Origin: Macrosoma leucophasiata
Lineage: Eukaryota; Arthropoda; Insecta; Lepidoptera; Hedylidae
Assembly (NCBI GenBank): GCA_036365455.1
Contig: JAWQUS010000030.1
Span: forward strand, 14,218,001-14,282,000
Direction of reading: 5' to 3'
Length of the DNA: 64,000 nt
In this document: positions 42,321 to 52,823 of the stretch, piece after piece
Layout: each line of letters starts with the position of its first letter
How positions within the stretch are numbered: the first letter of the stretch is position 1
Made by a program: the position numbers and the translations under genes
Notes under the pieces: model-generated
Database searches by the model: none
Told to the model about the DNA's origin: nothing
The model's input: the letters and a program-made list of their open reading frames with translations, nothing else

Positions 42321-45300
42321 ATGGCGGTTTTGTTCAGAATTCTGTTCATTGCATTTATATTATCACTGTATTTGGTTTCGGATTGTCTTTGCAGCATATC
42401 ACATAAAGGTAAGTTTTGTTTTTATTTCAAAACAAGTGGAGTTATCTTACTGCCTTTTTAATTTAAAATAAGTAAATTTATAGAGTTAAGTGTTCCATAA
42501 TAAGGCAATTGTTAATTCAAGTAACAAAGGAAAAATATTTCAAACGTATTTTTTTTTTTTGTAAAACTTTTTTGAAATAACACTACAACATTCAATTGGA
42601 CATTGTTTTATTAGGTAATATAAGATTCTAAAGAGACATAAGAACCTTGCTAGCTAGTTAAACCATAATCTAGCTAGCCTTAAATACTCCTGAGCCTTAA
42701 AATAATGTAAACACATACATTTGGAAATAACGAAGGACCAGAAACAACAACAACACGCTTACACTCACAGCCTCGGTTAGTCCAGTCTGTAATGACAGAC
42801 CTAGTGTGGCTAGGTCTGTCATTTCAGACTGGACTAACCGAGTCGTCAAATAAAAAATATAAAAATATAAATATATAAAAAATATAATTAAACCGCAGGT
42901 AAATAAAAATAAAACGGTAAAAACGGATCGGATTTGAATGAAACAACAAAGAGATTCTGATCTTAATGCACATAATCAGTCGATTCATACGATACGGATT
43001 AATGGCGGACCGGCTTTGTTTTAAACAACTAACCACTAATTAATCCGGGGAGTTAGTTAAACGTAAATTTTATTACGCTATTCATTTTCCATCCATTCAT
43101 ATTTTAGAAACTCAACTCAACACAAAGACTTCCGCTCAGATTTTCATGCGGTTTTGAGCGATAGATAGAGTAATTCATAAACAAAGTGTGTCTATAAAAG
43201 GTCCTTTAATTTTTTTACAATATTAATTTGTGTTCGTATATGCCACATACTTCATCACCGAAATTTTTGTAAATGCCGTAATCGAGGTTGCTAAAATAAC
43301 ATATTTATTTAATATTTCTGTATTTTAAGAACTAACACGGTGGATAAACTGTATCAATTATAGAAATAATTTTTGAATTTGTAAATAGATTATTGTTTTG
43401 TTTTTATGATATAAATTATAAAAATATGCTATATTCTAATTAAGTTGGGGGCTTTTCGGATTACTAATTAGGTTACTCATAAGTAGGTAAGTATTATACT
43501 TACTCGCTCAGTCGATTATCTTAAAAAAAACTTATAACTTCTCGTCACATAGACAAACATTTTTCTACTACCCTTAAATAGTAAAATAAATAAATCAAAT
43601 TTAAGGTAAGGTTTAAGTTGTTGGGAAATGTATTCATAAAAATTTTAGACACTTCCTTACCGTCAGTTCACATACATCATATAGCAACAGGCTTAGGTGA
43701 CAATTCATCCGCAAGTGTAACTTATCCGCGGATGAAATGTCACTCTTTACAAATAGAAGGGGTCGACTCATCCGAAGTTTTGTTGTTATTCGGAGCAGTC
43801 GCTAACGCCGGAGGCTTTTCCCTCTGTCAAAGAACAAGCCCAAATGGGCATATACCTGTCGCCTAGATGTTTAAATGTGTGCGTGAAATTGTTTCTGTAT
43901 TTTGTTAAGGTCAAGGTGTGAGTTTCGTAGTAATAGACGATTTTTGTAGTGTCCGTGTGTGTCGCACGCATTTCCCTTCGCAAAAAATGACAGACTGTTT
44001 TGCATCGGTAATGAACGTATCCGTGAGTTTGCATTGATTAAACATTCACATAAAAACATGTTAAAATGATAGGTTCGACAGCAGTGCGAACGCTAGCACC
44101 AATAAGATTTTTATCGCAATACATACTTTATGCGACGAGTTGCGAAACATCACAGATCAATCACAATAGTCGATGCGAAACATCATCACGTATAATGTTT
44201 TTAGTGCAAAGTATGGGGTATGACATACATACATCACGCTCCAGATGCTACAAAACATTTTTTTGTACTTTTTAGCATCATACTATAACTTTCTGTATTA
44301 TTATATATATTTTTAATATCTCTAAATATGTTTGCAACTAAATTATTTTAATTATTATTTAATTATTTTTTCTTTATATAATTATTTAAAAAAAATAGTA
44401 CATAATAATATTCGTGATATCTTTTCTTTAGTTGCGAATTTTAGAACAGATAATTTATAATATTTTACATTATTCGAGCTAACGTACAACAAAAATGCTA
44501 TCGCAGTCGAGGATAGGAATTTTGATGTTGATCAACGACAATGTGCAACAATAAATATTACGATACAGAAAAATGTCGCTAACATCTCATATTTTTCAAG
44601 CCAACTTCAAAGATAACATAAAATGCTTTGTTCTCGGAAATATTTATACCAAAAATGTCAGCTTCCTACAATCGAGTTAGCTTATTGTTTGTGACCAGTA
44701 AAAAGTGGGGAAACAGTATTGTAAAATAGTCTTCTGTTTGACTATTTTACAATACTGTTTCCCCACTTTTTTTAAGAACATAGAACATTTTTTTAATACT
44801 CATATTACTTTTCCAATATTTTTACGGTTTGAAGCATTCTCATCACATGTTGGAAGATCGCTTCTTAACTTGTAAAGAAAATGATTGATCGCTTTAGAAA
44901 TATTTCCAATGATAATCAGCTTTTTTTGTGTCAAGAAATGGCAAACAAGCATGCAGTACACATTGATGTTAAATGATGACTGCAGCCTATAGACACTTAC
45001 ACAAAGACCAAGGTCAAAATGCCGATGCGTTACCACTCCTGAGGTGCAAGGTGTGTACCTGTGTGCCGGATTTTTTTTAATGTAATGGAAGTGGCAAACT
45101 AGCATGCAGTTCACATTGATGTTAAGTGATGATTGCAGCCTATAGACACTTACACAAAGACCAAGGTTAAAATGCAGATTCCATGTTTCCAATGATAATC
45201 AGATATTTTTGTGTCAAGAAGTGGCAAACAAGCATACAGTTTACATTGATGGTAAGTCATACCTACTGTAGCCTTTAAACTTCTACATTAAACCAGAGAT

Positions 45301-48300
45301 TTCAATTTAGATGCGTTGCCACTCCTGTGTCGGAGCTCGCGAGCGTAGGCACCACCGCATTACCTAATATACCTACTTGCTGTTAAATGGTAATGTTCAA
45401 CACTATCGTGTTCCGGTCAGGTGTTAATGTACGGCCCTGTAATTTCCGGCACAGAGTCATAACACCTTAGGCCTCAGGAGTGGTAACGCATCTGCGTTTT
45501 GACCTTGGTCTTTATGTGGGTGTCTATAGGCTGCAGTAATCATTTAACATCAATGTTAACTGCATGCTTGTTTGCCACTTCCATAATATAAAAAGGTAAT
45601 ATGCCTCTGTGCCAGATATTACTAGGCCGTATAAAGCTGGTAAAAATGCAGATGCTATCCATCTGGTATTTTAATTTTTTTTTTTTTATGTAATTGAAGT
45701 GGCAAACAAGCATGCAGATCACATTGATGTAAAGTGATGACTGCAGCCTATAGACACCCACACAAAGACCAAGGTCAAAACGCAGATGCGTTACCACTCC
45801 TGAGGCCTAAGGTGTTATGACTCTGTGCCGGAAATTACAGGGCCGTACATTAACACCTGACCGGAACATTAACACCTGACCGGAATTACAGGGTCATGTA
45901 AATGCGACATATCCATTGAATTAATATTTAAAAATCTTTTGATTAGTTTTGTTGAATAATAAAACAAGAAATCTTTCGTGCTAACTAACAATAAACATAG
46001 CTATTAATATAACAACATGTACCTACTTTAACAAGTAAACTTTGCTCTAACAACATTTTAACTGCTTTCTACAAAGGTTTAAAGTTGCCACCTGATGTAT
46101 GAGGTCGCATCGCAGCTAGAGTTAAATTAGTTGGTGTTTATCTCGGTTATGAACTGTTCACATTTAATAGACAAGAGCATAGAGCAACACAGGCCACCGG
46201 CCGCGGGGGGACGGAGGGGAGTAACCATATGCAGGCTTTCCCCTCTGTCAAAGTACAAGCACAAGACTTAGTGTGCCTGTGCCTATCGTCCAGATGTTTA
46301 AATATGTGCGGGAAATTGTTTATGTATTACGTTAAAAGTCAAGGTATGACTTTCGTAGTAATAGACTGTTTTTGCAGTGTGCGTGTATGTCACACGTATT
46401 TCCCCCCGCAAAAAATTACTGACTGTTTTGCATGGGTTATAAACGCTATGGCTACTCCCCTCCGGTCCGCCGCGACCGGTGGCCCGTGTTGCTCGCTCTA
46501 TGGACAGGAGACACTAACGTTCGGTTCCACCAAAATATTTGTTAAGGTTTTCAAATTTAACAATAACAGTATGTATGTATGTATGTATCTTCACGCCAAG
46601 TCCCTTACGGGGTAGGCAGAGAGTGTCGAGCGCCAGATATCCTAATCCTGGTGCACCTCCCGTGCTTTTTTATATTCAAAATTCAAAAAAAAAATGCATG
46701 TCGATTCCTGAGACAGACAGACCCCACCCTCAGACAGTAACTCCTACCCTACCCTCGACCTATTTGTTCAAAGTAGGTTCAGTCTTGGTCTTCCTGGGCC
46801 TCTACAGCTATCCACATTGGCATTAAACAATAACAGTAACATTGACTTTAACAGTTACTGCGGAATTAGTTGCATCAGTGTATTTTTTTTTTAATTATGG
46901 CATCGCTGTTACGCATTTTGCCAGTGTCAAGTAAAACGATATTTCGTATTCTTATGAAGCGTAAAAGTCAGAATCAGTCAGTCAATTAGTCAATCAGAGA
47001 CTGTCAGAGTAACAGTCAGTAATTCGAGTAAAGCGATGGCTACTTTACCAAATAATTTACAATGAAGTTTTGGAGGCAACCACAAAAACCGTATTTAAGC
47101 ACTGTTATTCTATTACATTATACACGGGCGCTGTAATAAACCTATATGAAACAAAATGCACCAAGAAAATTAAATACAATAAGAGCACCACACGGCTCTT
47201 TCAAGTTCCCGCCAATACTCCCACCAGTGTATTTTGACATTGTTTAAGTCAACGAAGCGCTCATGGCCCCGCGGTTGGTCGGTCGGTTGCATAACCGAGT
47301 AGATCGTAAGCGATCTACTCGGTTAAGCACTACAGGCGCGGTCGGGTAGTGTGATGGGTGACCGCTAGTTACAAATTAAATGTGCGTTTCCGTGCTTCGG
47401 AGGACACGTTAAGCCTTTGGTCCCGGTTGCTATCGATAGATAGCAGTCGTTAAACCTTGTCGGAGGCCTTATGGGCGGTTCGAAAACATCCGACAGCGGG
47501 TTGGCCACTAACCCATCCACCTCTACCAATCATCCGCATTGGAGCAGCGTGGTGGAGTAAGCTCCAGGCCTCCCCCCAAAAAAGGGGAGAGACTAGTGCC
47601 CAGCAGTGGGACGTATAATGGGTTGCCATTATTATTATTATAAGTCAACGTGTGCCAGATACCTAATCTGTCAACCCTGACTGAGTTGTCAGATACCTAA
47701 CCTTCCACATCTGACAGATAATTGAGGTTAACCGGCACTTTAACAAATGTGTTAAAGTTAAAATAATATGATGCAACCCAGCCCGAATGTAAATTATTCT
47801 AGAACACGCAATGTTATGATACGTACACAAATTCACAGTTTGTAAAGTGATAACAATAAATAAATTAGTTCTTTTTTTATGTAATGGAAGTTGCAAACAA
47901 GCATGCAGTTCACATTGATGTTAAATGATGACTGTAGTCTATAGACACCCACACAAAGACCAAGGTCAAAATCCTGAGGCCTAAGGTGGTATGCCTCTGT
48001 GCCGGAAATTACAGGGTCGTACATTACCACCTGACCGGAACACGATAGTGCTGAACACTATCCAAGTAAGTATATTAGGTAATGCGTGGTAATGCGGTGG
48101 TGTCTACGCCCGCGAGCTCCGACACTGGAGCTCTACCACCAGTTAGAAGTCCATAAGAGTCACAATATACCCTCTTTTAAATTTGCTTCTCTATTATGAA
48201 ACATTTAAAAAAAAACTCATTAATACAATATTGGAGGATACACTTTATTTCATCCATTTTCGAGGTTCCATACTCAAGGGAACACTTTTACTAAGACTCC

Positions 48301-51300
48301 GCTATCCGTTTGCCTATCTGTCTGTCTATCTGTCAATAGGCTGTATCTCAGGAACCGTGATAAGTATAAAGAACGAAAATTTTCACAGATGATGTATTTC
48401 TGTTGCTGCTTTAACAACACATACTAAAAACAGAATAAAATAAATATTTCAAGGTGCTCCGTTAAACCAAACTCGATTTTAATGTCAACTTAAATGTTGC
48501 TTTTAGATACATATTTTGAATGACTTTCAAATAGTATAAATTTTATATATAACTAGCTGACCCGACAAACTTCCTATTGCCTCAGAATGAAATAATGTGT
48601 CAAAGGTTTGATAGATACAGACTTTTTGCATGGGGAAATTCAATTGTGGTGTTTACTGTTTCCCTTCAATTTCTTCATATTTTTTTAACTTTTTAACCTA
48701 TCCTGGACTTTCAAAAATCATTCAAAACCAAAATTAGCCAAATCTGTCCAGTCGTTCTCGAGTTTAAGCGTGACTAACGAACAGCGATTTTTATATATAT
48801 AGATGGTGATATACGTAAAATGACAATAGGCGTGTTAAAAGTTTTTCTTTATTTTACAGAAATACGAGCAGCTGATCCTTTCTTCGATAAAATATGTGCA
48901 GGGGCTGGCAACCAACTAACAAATCCTTACAGAATTCGGGATGGCAAAATTAGAAAGGTATTATTATGTCATTACTAGACAAAATATTAAGAACGTCCTA
49001 CGCCCCCCGTGATAACTTATCACAGAGACATAACAACTAAGGTCTTAGGGGTGGCAACGCATCTGCATTTTGCCCTCTGGTCTTTATGAAGGTGTCTATA
49101 GGCTGCAGCGTATGCCAAGCGTGGCGATCATGCCATATTCTCCCCTTATGACGAACAAAATTGTGTGAGCGCCAGCGCCCAGCGCCCTGCAATAAAACTA
49201 ACCGAGGCGGACCGGAGGGAGTAGTCATATGCAGGCTTACACCTCTGTCAAAGTACAAGCCCATGTTTAAATGTGTGCGTGAAATAGTTATGCTCCATCG
49301 AGTGAAAGAAGAAATGGTCACGTTACGTGTGGTAACGCTGCGAGCATGCTGCGGGTATGGGCGCTCCATGCCGATACGCTGTAATGGTGACGGGTGACGG
49401 CCGTCTCGCCACTGCGATTGCCAAGCCAAGCGTGGCAATTATAGCATATCTCCCCAGATGTTGCACGACTGTGGGCATCTTTGAAGGAGACTTTTGTTCA
49501 GCTGTGGACGTCTTTCGGCTGAATTGATGATGTTAGATAATACAGAAGTGTATACGATTTCTATAGCTAGAGTTCTACAAGCAAAATATAATATAAGTAA
49601 TAATATTATGTCTATGATCTATATTTATTTATACAAACTGTAAGATACAACCCATCCAAAATTTGTCCTTGTTTATATTGATTGGATCTGTCCTTGTATG
49701 CCAAATAACTGTTATTAAGGTCCGCAAATTATCCTTATTATTACAATTTCTATTAAGACCCTTATTATTTGTATTCTTATTGGGCTAAACAGGTATGGTA
49801 TACTCCTCACGTACCATGAGAACCTCAATTCGCTTCGGAATTACTTGCTTTTTGTAATAATAATATTGCCCCTTAACATCCCTTACGTGAGTCATCCTTA
49901 GCGTTTGTCCATATTGTGTGTAGAACTAGGGCCTAAGTCAGAGGCGGCGGCGGATGACGGGTGGTCACACTGACGCACGGGCTGTTGTAGCGGTGACAGA
50001 AAGAACAATGGCGAACTCCCATACATGTTTTCATGTCAGTGAAATACTCACTGTCTTCAGCTCAAAGATATTGCTAATTATTCAACATCAATTCCTGAGT
50101 TGCGTAATATACAGTTTTTTCGTCAAAAGAGCCAGGAAAAAATGTTAAATAGATTTAAAGTTTTATAGGTTTTGTTACTGATATCAAGTTGTGAAGCAAA
50201 ATCGGAATCCTTCGGAAAAATCGGCTGCTTCCGACAATCATACACAAGAAGAGCAATATATATTAATCCACAAACAGTCCTAAAATTCAAAAAATCCTAA
50301 ATTATCGAAGAAAACACCACTCTGTCACTTTTTGCGGTGTATTGTTTTGGATGTGGATACAAAACAATACACCGCAAAAAGTGACAGAATCTGACAGTAG
50401 TGACAGATAACACTAGCACTGAATGACAGACAGTGTCCGCTGTCTGTCATTCGGTGCTAGTGTTATCACATAACAGTCCTAAAATTCAAAAAAATCCTAA
50501 ATAATCGAAAGAAAACACCACTCTGTCACTTTTTGCGGTGTATTGTTTTGTATCCACATACAAAACAATACACCGCATGAAATTACATAATTTGTTCAAA
50601 AAACGTAGAAAAATATTTAAATACGATCTGTGCAAATGGTTTATAAATACGCTCCAACTTTTTACACATAAATTTTCGCCATTGTTCTTTCATATACTGC
50701 AAACCATGGACGATGTGCTTTTATTATTTTTACTTGATCCAATTTTAAGTTTTGAGATATTGAACACAAGATATGAGCTTGATAAGTGCTAAATAAAAAA
50801 AGACGTGTGGCACTCGGGGACTGCCGCGCTAATGCTATTGCATTTAAATAATTATCTAAAATTATGCAAAACAAAATAAAATGCAAATAAAAGAAAAAAA
50901 AATAGAAAAATGAAACAATATTTTTTGATTACTATTTACCACTTTTTCAATATTGAATGGAAAAACAAACAATAAAAAAATTAACAAAAACAATCTTGGC
51001 AGCGGTGGGATTCGAACCCACGCCTCCGAAGAGATTGGTGCCTTAAACCAGCGCCTAGACCGCTCGGCCACGCTACCCACGAGATCGGACGGCGAAATTA
51101 TACATAACTTTCTTTAAATGAGTTTAAAATTTGTAATCCGGAGCGTCCGGTTTTTTCGTTACGGAATTTCTGAATTCGGTTGCCGCGCTCAAGGCCCGCG
51201 ATAGAAGCTATGCAATAGCTTAATAAGAATTGGTAAAACATCGAGATTGTAACCTACAAATACTATCATGTTGTCAAAATGCGTGTTTATAATTTAAGTG

Positions 51301-52523
51301 CCTAAAATATTTCTATGCGTTTTCACAACCATTTAAAATGAAAAAAAATGTTGATGCACTTACGCCGACCAAAAAATTACAGAAATGGTTTGACCCACCC
51401 GTCACCCGCCCTTTCGGTAGCTTTTTGCTTAGGCCCGTAGTACGGACATAACACGCGGACAGGAACATTTGAAAATTACACGGTCTTGCTCAAGTCCGTC
51501 ATGTTAGTTGCCTGCTTTAGTCACTGCAGCGTTTTAAAACGTTTGATATTTCGCACCCGCCATCGCCACCGCGCTTGCAATATGAACATACCACTTACAT
51601 TCCGAGCACGCAGTTTTCTTCCTTTTTATTTAGGTGAGAAATGTAAGGACTGGGGACAGGTGAATTTGTCAATGTGGTCCTACTCCAATTGGTGGGATGT
51701 TCTCATCAATTCAAATGTTCGTCACGTAACCGTATGATAAATACGGTAGCTAAGTATATGATGAACAAAAATACATAACAGGTTGAAAAAATATGGTACA
51801 CATAGTATATGTATTTCTTTTTGTCAAGCCAAAGATATTAATGTAGATGAGAAATCACCTGGGATCTAAACTGTTGCGTGCCTCTGTCTCGAGTACGATA
51901 GCGCTGAACTCAACCAACCGACTCGGCAAGTAGATTAAGTATTGCGGTAAAGCATAGATCTTCCAGTTCAGTCTCTAAAGTTCTACTATACCTAAGTAAT
52001 TTTCTTATAGACACATGATATTTGATGATTTTTTTATGGAAGCTTGCCTAGAGACATCGGGGATCTGTACGTTTTTTATCGTATCTACAATGGTGAATGC
52101 TCGGCTGAACTATGATGCACCTTTATATTCCACCGCGACGATGATGAAATTATGTTTTTTACTTACCTACATAGCACATTTTTGTTGCAGTTGTTTTGTC
52201 TTCTCTGCAATGGCTTTGATCCGTCGTGTTTTTCAAAAAGGACTACCACAACCACGAGTCCTACTACCAAATCTAGTCTTCCACCTACCACTCCTTCTAC
52301 TACTACTACGCCTACCACTACAACTACCACTACGTCTACTACTACAACTACTACGCCTTCCACTACAACTACTACTACGCCTACCACTACAACTACTACT
52401 ACGCCTACCACTACATCTACCACTACGCCTACTACTACAACGACACCCACAACAACAACTACAACGACTACTCCTATAACTACTACTACGGTACCAACAA
52501 CAACAGCCCAATCTGGGTTCTAG
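42321..52523 (+). CDS. Secreted threonine-rich mucin-like protein (three exons)
   Basis: The joined exons 42321-42408, 48860-48957 and 52191-52523 predict 172 residues. Exon 1 has an ATG and a hydrophobic signal peptide (residues 1-24, core LFRILFIAFILSLYLV) and ends at AAG|GTAAGT, a perfect donor, in phase 1. Exon 2 follows TTTTACAG, restores the frame and ends AAG|GTATTA in phase 0. Exon 3 follows TTTTTGTTGCAG in phase 0. The mature protein has four cysteines (42, 65, 68, 75) in a small N-terminal region. Residues 80-172 are almost only Thr with some Pro and Ser, as in O-glycosylated mucins. An AATAAA at 52703-52708 can end the mRNA. Both introns are full of repeats. It is probably secreted to a surface, gut or silk/salivary fluid; no known family is recognised. 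Intron positions come from sequence signals only. Confidence 0.6.
42753..42850 (-). repeat. Rearranged family G SINE with 33-bp hairpin
   Basis: ACACGCTTACACTCACAGCC is a G tail in - orientation. Then 42772-42804 (CTCGGTTAGTCCAGTCTGTA..) pairs with 42810-42842 with one mismatch around TGTGG. The right arm is the normal - strand G head; the left arm is its inverted duplicate. The middle of the SINE is lost. Confidence 0.8.
42851..43800. other. Intron sequence, no gene seen
   Basis: AT-rich. A 16-bp imperfect hairpin occurs at 43696-43743 (GTGACAATTCATCCGC and its near complement). Confidence 0.4.
43812..44022. mobile_element. Family B MITE interior, ends lost
   Basis: GAGGCTTTTCCCTCTGTCAA, GTAATAGACGATTTTTGTAG, GACTGTTTTGCATCGGTAAT. 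Both terminal inverted repeats are missing. Confidence 0.7.
44023..44700. other. Intron sequence, no gene seen
   Basis: Strongly AT-rich, no recognised feature. Confidence 0.4.
44701..44772. repeat. Perfect 32-bp hairpin
   Basis: 44701-44732 (AAAAAGTGGGGAAACAGTAT..) is the exact reverse complement of 44741-44772; spacer TTCTGTTT. Confidence 0.9.
44920..45330 (-). repeat. Three partial family A copies in a row
   Basis: 44920-45069, 45071-45181 and 45205-45330 each begin with a T-run or TTTTTGTGTCAAGAA, followed by GTGGCAAAC. The second begins directly inside the first at GTGCCGGA. All lack heads. The third is an older type. Confidence 0.8.
45331..45596 (+). repeat. Family A SINE-like element, nearly complete
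   Basis: It starts inside the head (TCGGAGCTCGCGAGCGTAGG) and ends CACTTCCATAATATAAAAAG. It abuts the - strand copies, forming an inverted arrangement. Confidence 0.85.
45674..45893 (-). repeat. Family A SINE-like element, partial with a small tandem duplication
   Basis: From TTTTTTTTTATGTAATTGAA to ACATTAACACCTGACCGGAA, where ATTAACACCTGACCGGAA is repeated. The head is missing. Confidence 0.85.
46178..46502. mobile_element. hAT-type MITE family B, full length
   Basis: 325 bp. Left end CATAGAGCAACACAGGCCAC, right end GTGGCCCGTGTTGCTCGCTC TATG (a 4-base GCTC duplication near the tip). Flanks are GACAAGAG (46170-46177) and GACAGGAG (46503-46510), an 8-bp target duplication with one later change. 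The long subterminal arms GGAGGGGAGTA/TACTCCCCTCC are present. Confidence 0.85.
46553..46825 (-). pseudogene. RTE-type pol tail, family E copy 5
   Basis: A GTAT run, then CTTCACGCCAAGTCCCTTAC, AGATATCCTAATCC, TGGTCTTCCTGGGCCTCTAC. It is family E in reverse, with a small internal rearrangement near 46670-46700. Confidence 0.7.
46826..47244. other. Intron sequence, no gene seen
   Basis: No recognised feature apart from short GTCAGTCA-type repeats near 46970-47020. Confidence 0.35.
47245..47642 (+). repeat. 5S rRNA-derived SINE family I, complete copy
   Basis: The head has GGTTAAGCACTACAGGCGCG and GTGTGATGGGTGACCGCTAG, close to the internal promoter region of 5S rRNA (AAGTTAAGC..GGCGCGGT..GATGGGTGACCGC). 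The centre is GTGCTTCGGAGGACACGTTA and GGTCCCGGTTGCTATCGATA. The end is TGCCCAGCAGTGGGACGTAT then ATGGGTTGCC and an ATT tail. A 14-bp hairpin (AACCGAGTAGATCG/CGATCTACTCGGTT) lies in the head. The 3' end looks like a LINE end, which would supply the transposition machinery. Confidence 0.85.
47643..47867. repeat. Family H end and short inverted segments
   Basis: TTTAACAAATGTGTTAAAGT and ATGATGCAACCCAG near 47740-47782 match the H element terminus at 29724-30515. The partner end is not clear. Confidence 0.4.
47868..48144 (-). repeat. Family A SINE-like element, complete
   Basis: From TTCTTTTTTTATGTAATGGA to CTCTACCACCAGT. It has a small duplication TAATGCGTGGTAATGCGGTGG and a deletion of the AATGCAGATGCG block. 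Confidence 0.9.
48145..48549 (+). repeat. Intronic LINE-like repeat tail
   Basis: GGTTCCATACTCAAGGGAAC, TATCTGTCTGTCTATCTGTC, GAAAATTTTCACAGATGATG. It is known to me as a common lepidopteran repeat; no frame remains. Confidence 0.45.
48550..48803 (+). repeat. Interspersed repeat family N, copy 3
   Basis: AACTAGCTGACCCGACAAAC to CAGCGATTTTTATATATATA. It lies 56 bp before exon 2 of the mucin-like gene. Confidence 0.7.
49020..49545 (+). repeat. Mosaic of repeat fragments
   Basis: 49020-49110 is an older family A fragment (ATAACAACTAAGGTCTTAGG to TAGGCTGCAG). 49195-49290 is a family B interior piece. CCAAGCGTGGCRATYAT occurs at about 49117 and 49430. 49450-49545 is an RTE-type pol end (VQLWTSFG-like frame then TGATGATG). 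Confidence 0.55.
49546..50265. other. Intron sequence, no gene seen
   Basis: AT-rich, no recognised feature. Confidence 0.4.
50270..50577. repeat. Complex foldback structure with direct and inverted repeats
   Basis: An 80-bp block (ACAGTCCTAAAATTCAAAAA .. GCGGTGTATTGTTTTG) occurs twice, at about 50276-50349 and 50470-50550. Hairpin 1: 50321-50349 pairs exactly with 50360-50388 (29 bp). Hairpin 2: 50406-50433 pairs with 50440-50467 (28 bp, one mismatch). Hairpin 3: 50534-50550 pairs with 50561-50577 (17 bp). The loop between the arms of hairpin 1 (GATGTGGATAC) is inverted in hairpin 3 (GTATCCACAT). No gene inside. Confidence 0.85.
50578..50985. other. Intron sequence, no gene seen
   Basis: AT-rich frames on both strands without supporting signals. 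Confidence 0.4.
50997..51077 (-). tRNA. tRNA-Leu(AAG): tRNA-Leu (anticodon AAG)
   Basis: Reads leucine codons CUU, and CUC/CUA if A34 is modified to inosine. The 81-base gene starts GGTAGCGTGGCCGAGCGGTC and ends GCTGCCA (discriminator A; CCA is added later). The acceptor stem pairs in all seven positions, with one T-G wobble. The long variable arm (CTCTTCGGAGG) is typical of class II tRNAs. The T arm is CGTGGGTTCGAATCCCACC (box B GGTTCGAATCC). The anticodon loop TTAAGGC puts AAG at 51042-51044. The top pair of the anticodon stem is C-A (51051/51035). A TTTTT run just beyond the 3' end can stop RNA polymerase III. It lies in intron 2 of the mucin-like gene, opposite strand. Confidence 0.92.
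51078..51839. other. Intron sequence; possible alternative exon at 51634-51737
   Basis: TTTTCTTCCTTTTTATTTAG at 51614-51633 is a strong acceptor. After it a frame reads GEKCKDWGQVNLSMWSYSNW then WDVLINSNVRHVTV and a stop at 51735. It would fit the phase of exon 1 (G|GT) but not that of exon 2. No other support. Confidence 0.2.
51840..51995 (-). repeat. Family A, very old fragment
   Basis: TGTTGCGTGCCTCTGTC, GAGTACGATAGCGCTGAACT and TAGATTAAGTATTGCGGTAA keep the family A order with many changes. Confidence 0.55.
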
Positions 52524-52702
52524 TAAAGCACAGACCAATCAGCCTTCCTTCTAGTAAAGCAAGTCGCGCAGTAAACAAGCAATTGGAATCATTTAGAAAA
52601 GTATACCTTAAGACCTTAGTTCATAAACTGTATTTTAAGTAAAACAAAAAACACAATGACGTTACACATTCGGTGGATTGTCATGATGTCAGTATGAGAT
52701 GA

Positions 52703-52708
52703 AATAAA
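52703..52708 (+). terminator. Poly(A) signal of the mucin-like gene
   Basis: AATAAA 180 bases after the stop codon of the terminal exon. Confidence 0.5.
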
Positions 52709-52823
52709 TTAATGTATAAACTTTTCATTTATTTCAAGAGCAAGAGCCCGCGAGAAATCGACTTACGTCATAGTATGAAAGATACAGATTTCTATGCATA
52801 ATGTCCCATATTGACTATTTCCG

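Noticed and set aside
44800..45192. 130-codon - strand frame
   Set aside because: It lies wholly within family A copies; the repeated peptide is translation of the SINE.
49037..49438. 133-codon - strand frame rich in Arg
   Set aside because: It crosses family A, family B and RTE fragments; it is a chimera of repeats.
52233..52538. Ser/Arg/Cys-rich and Val/Gly-rich frames over the mucin exon
   Set aside because: They are shadows of the ACC/ACT triplet repeat. The Thr frame is the one with the splice acceptor and phase.
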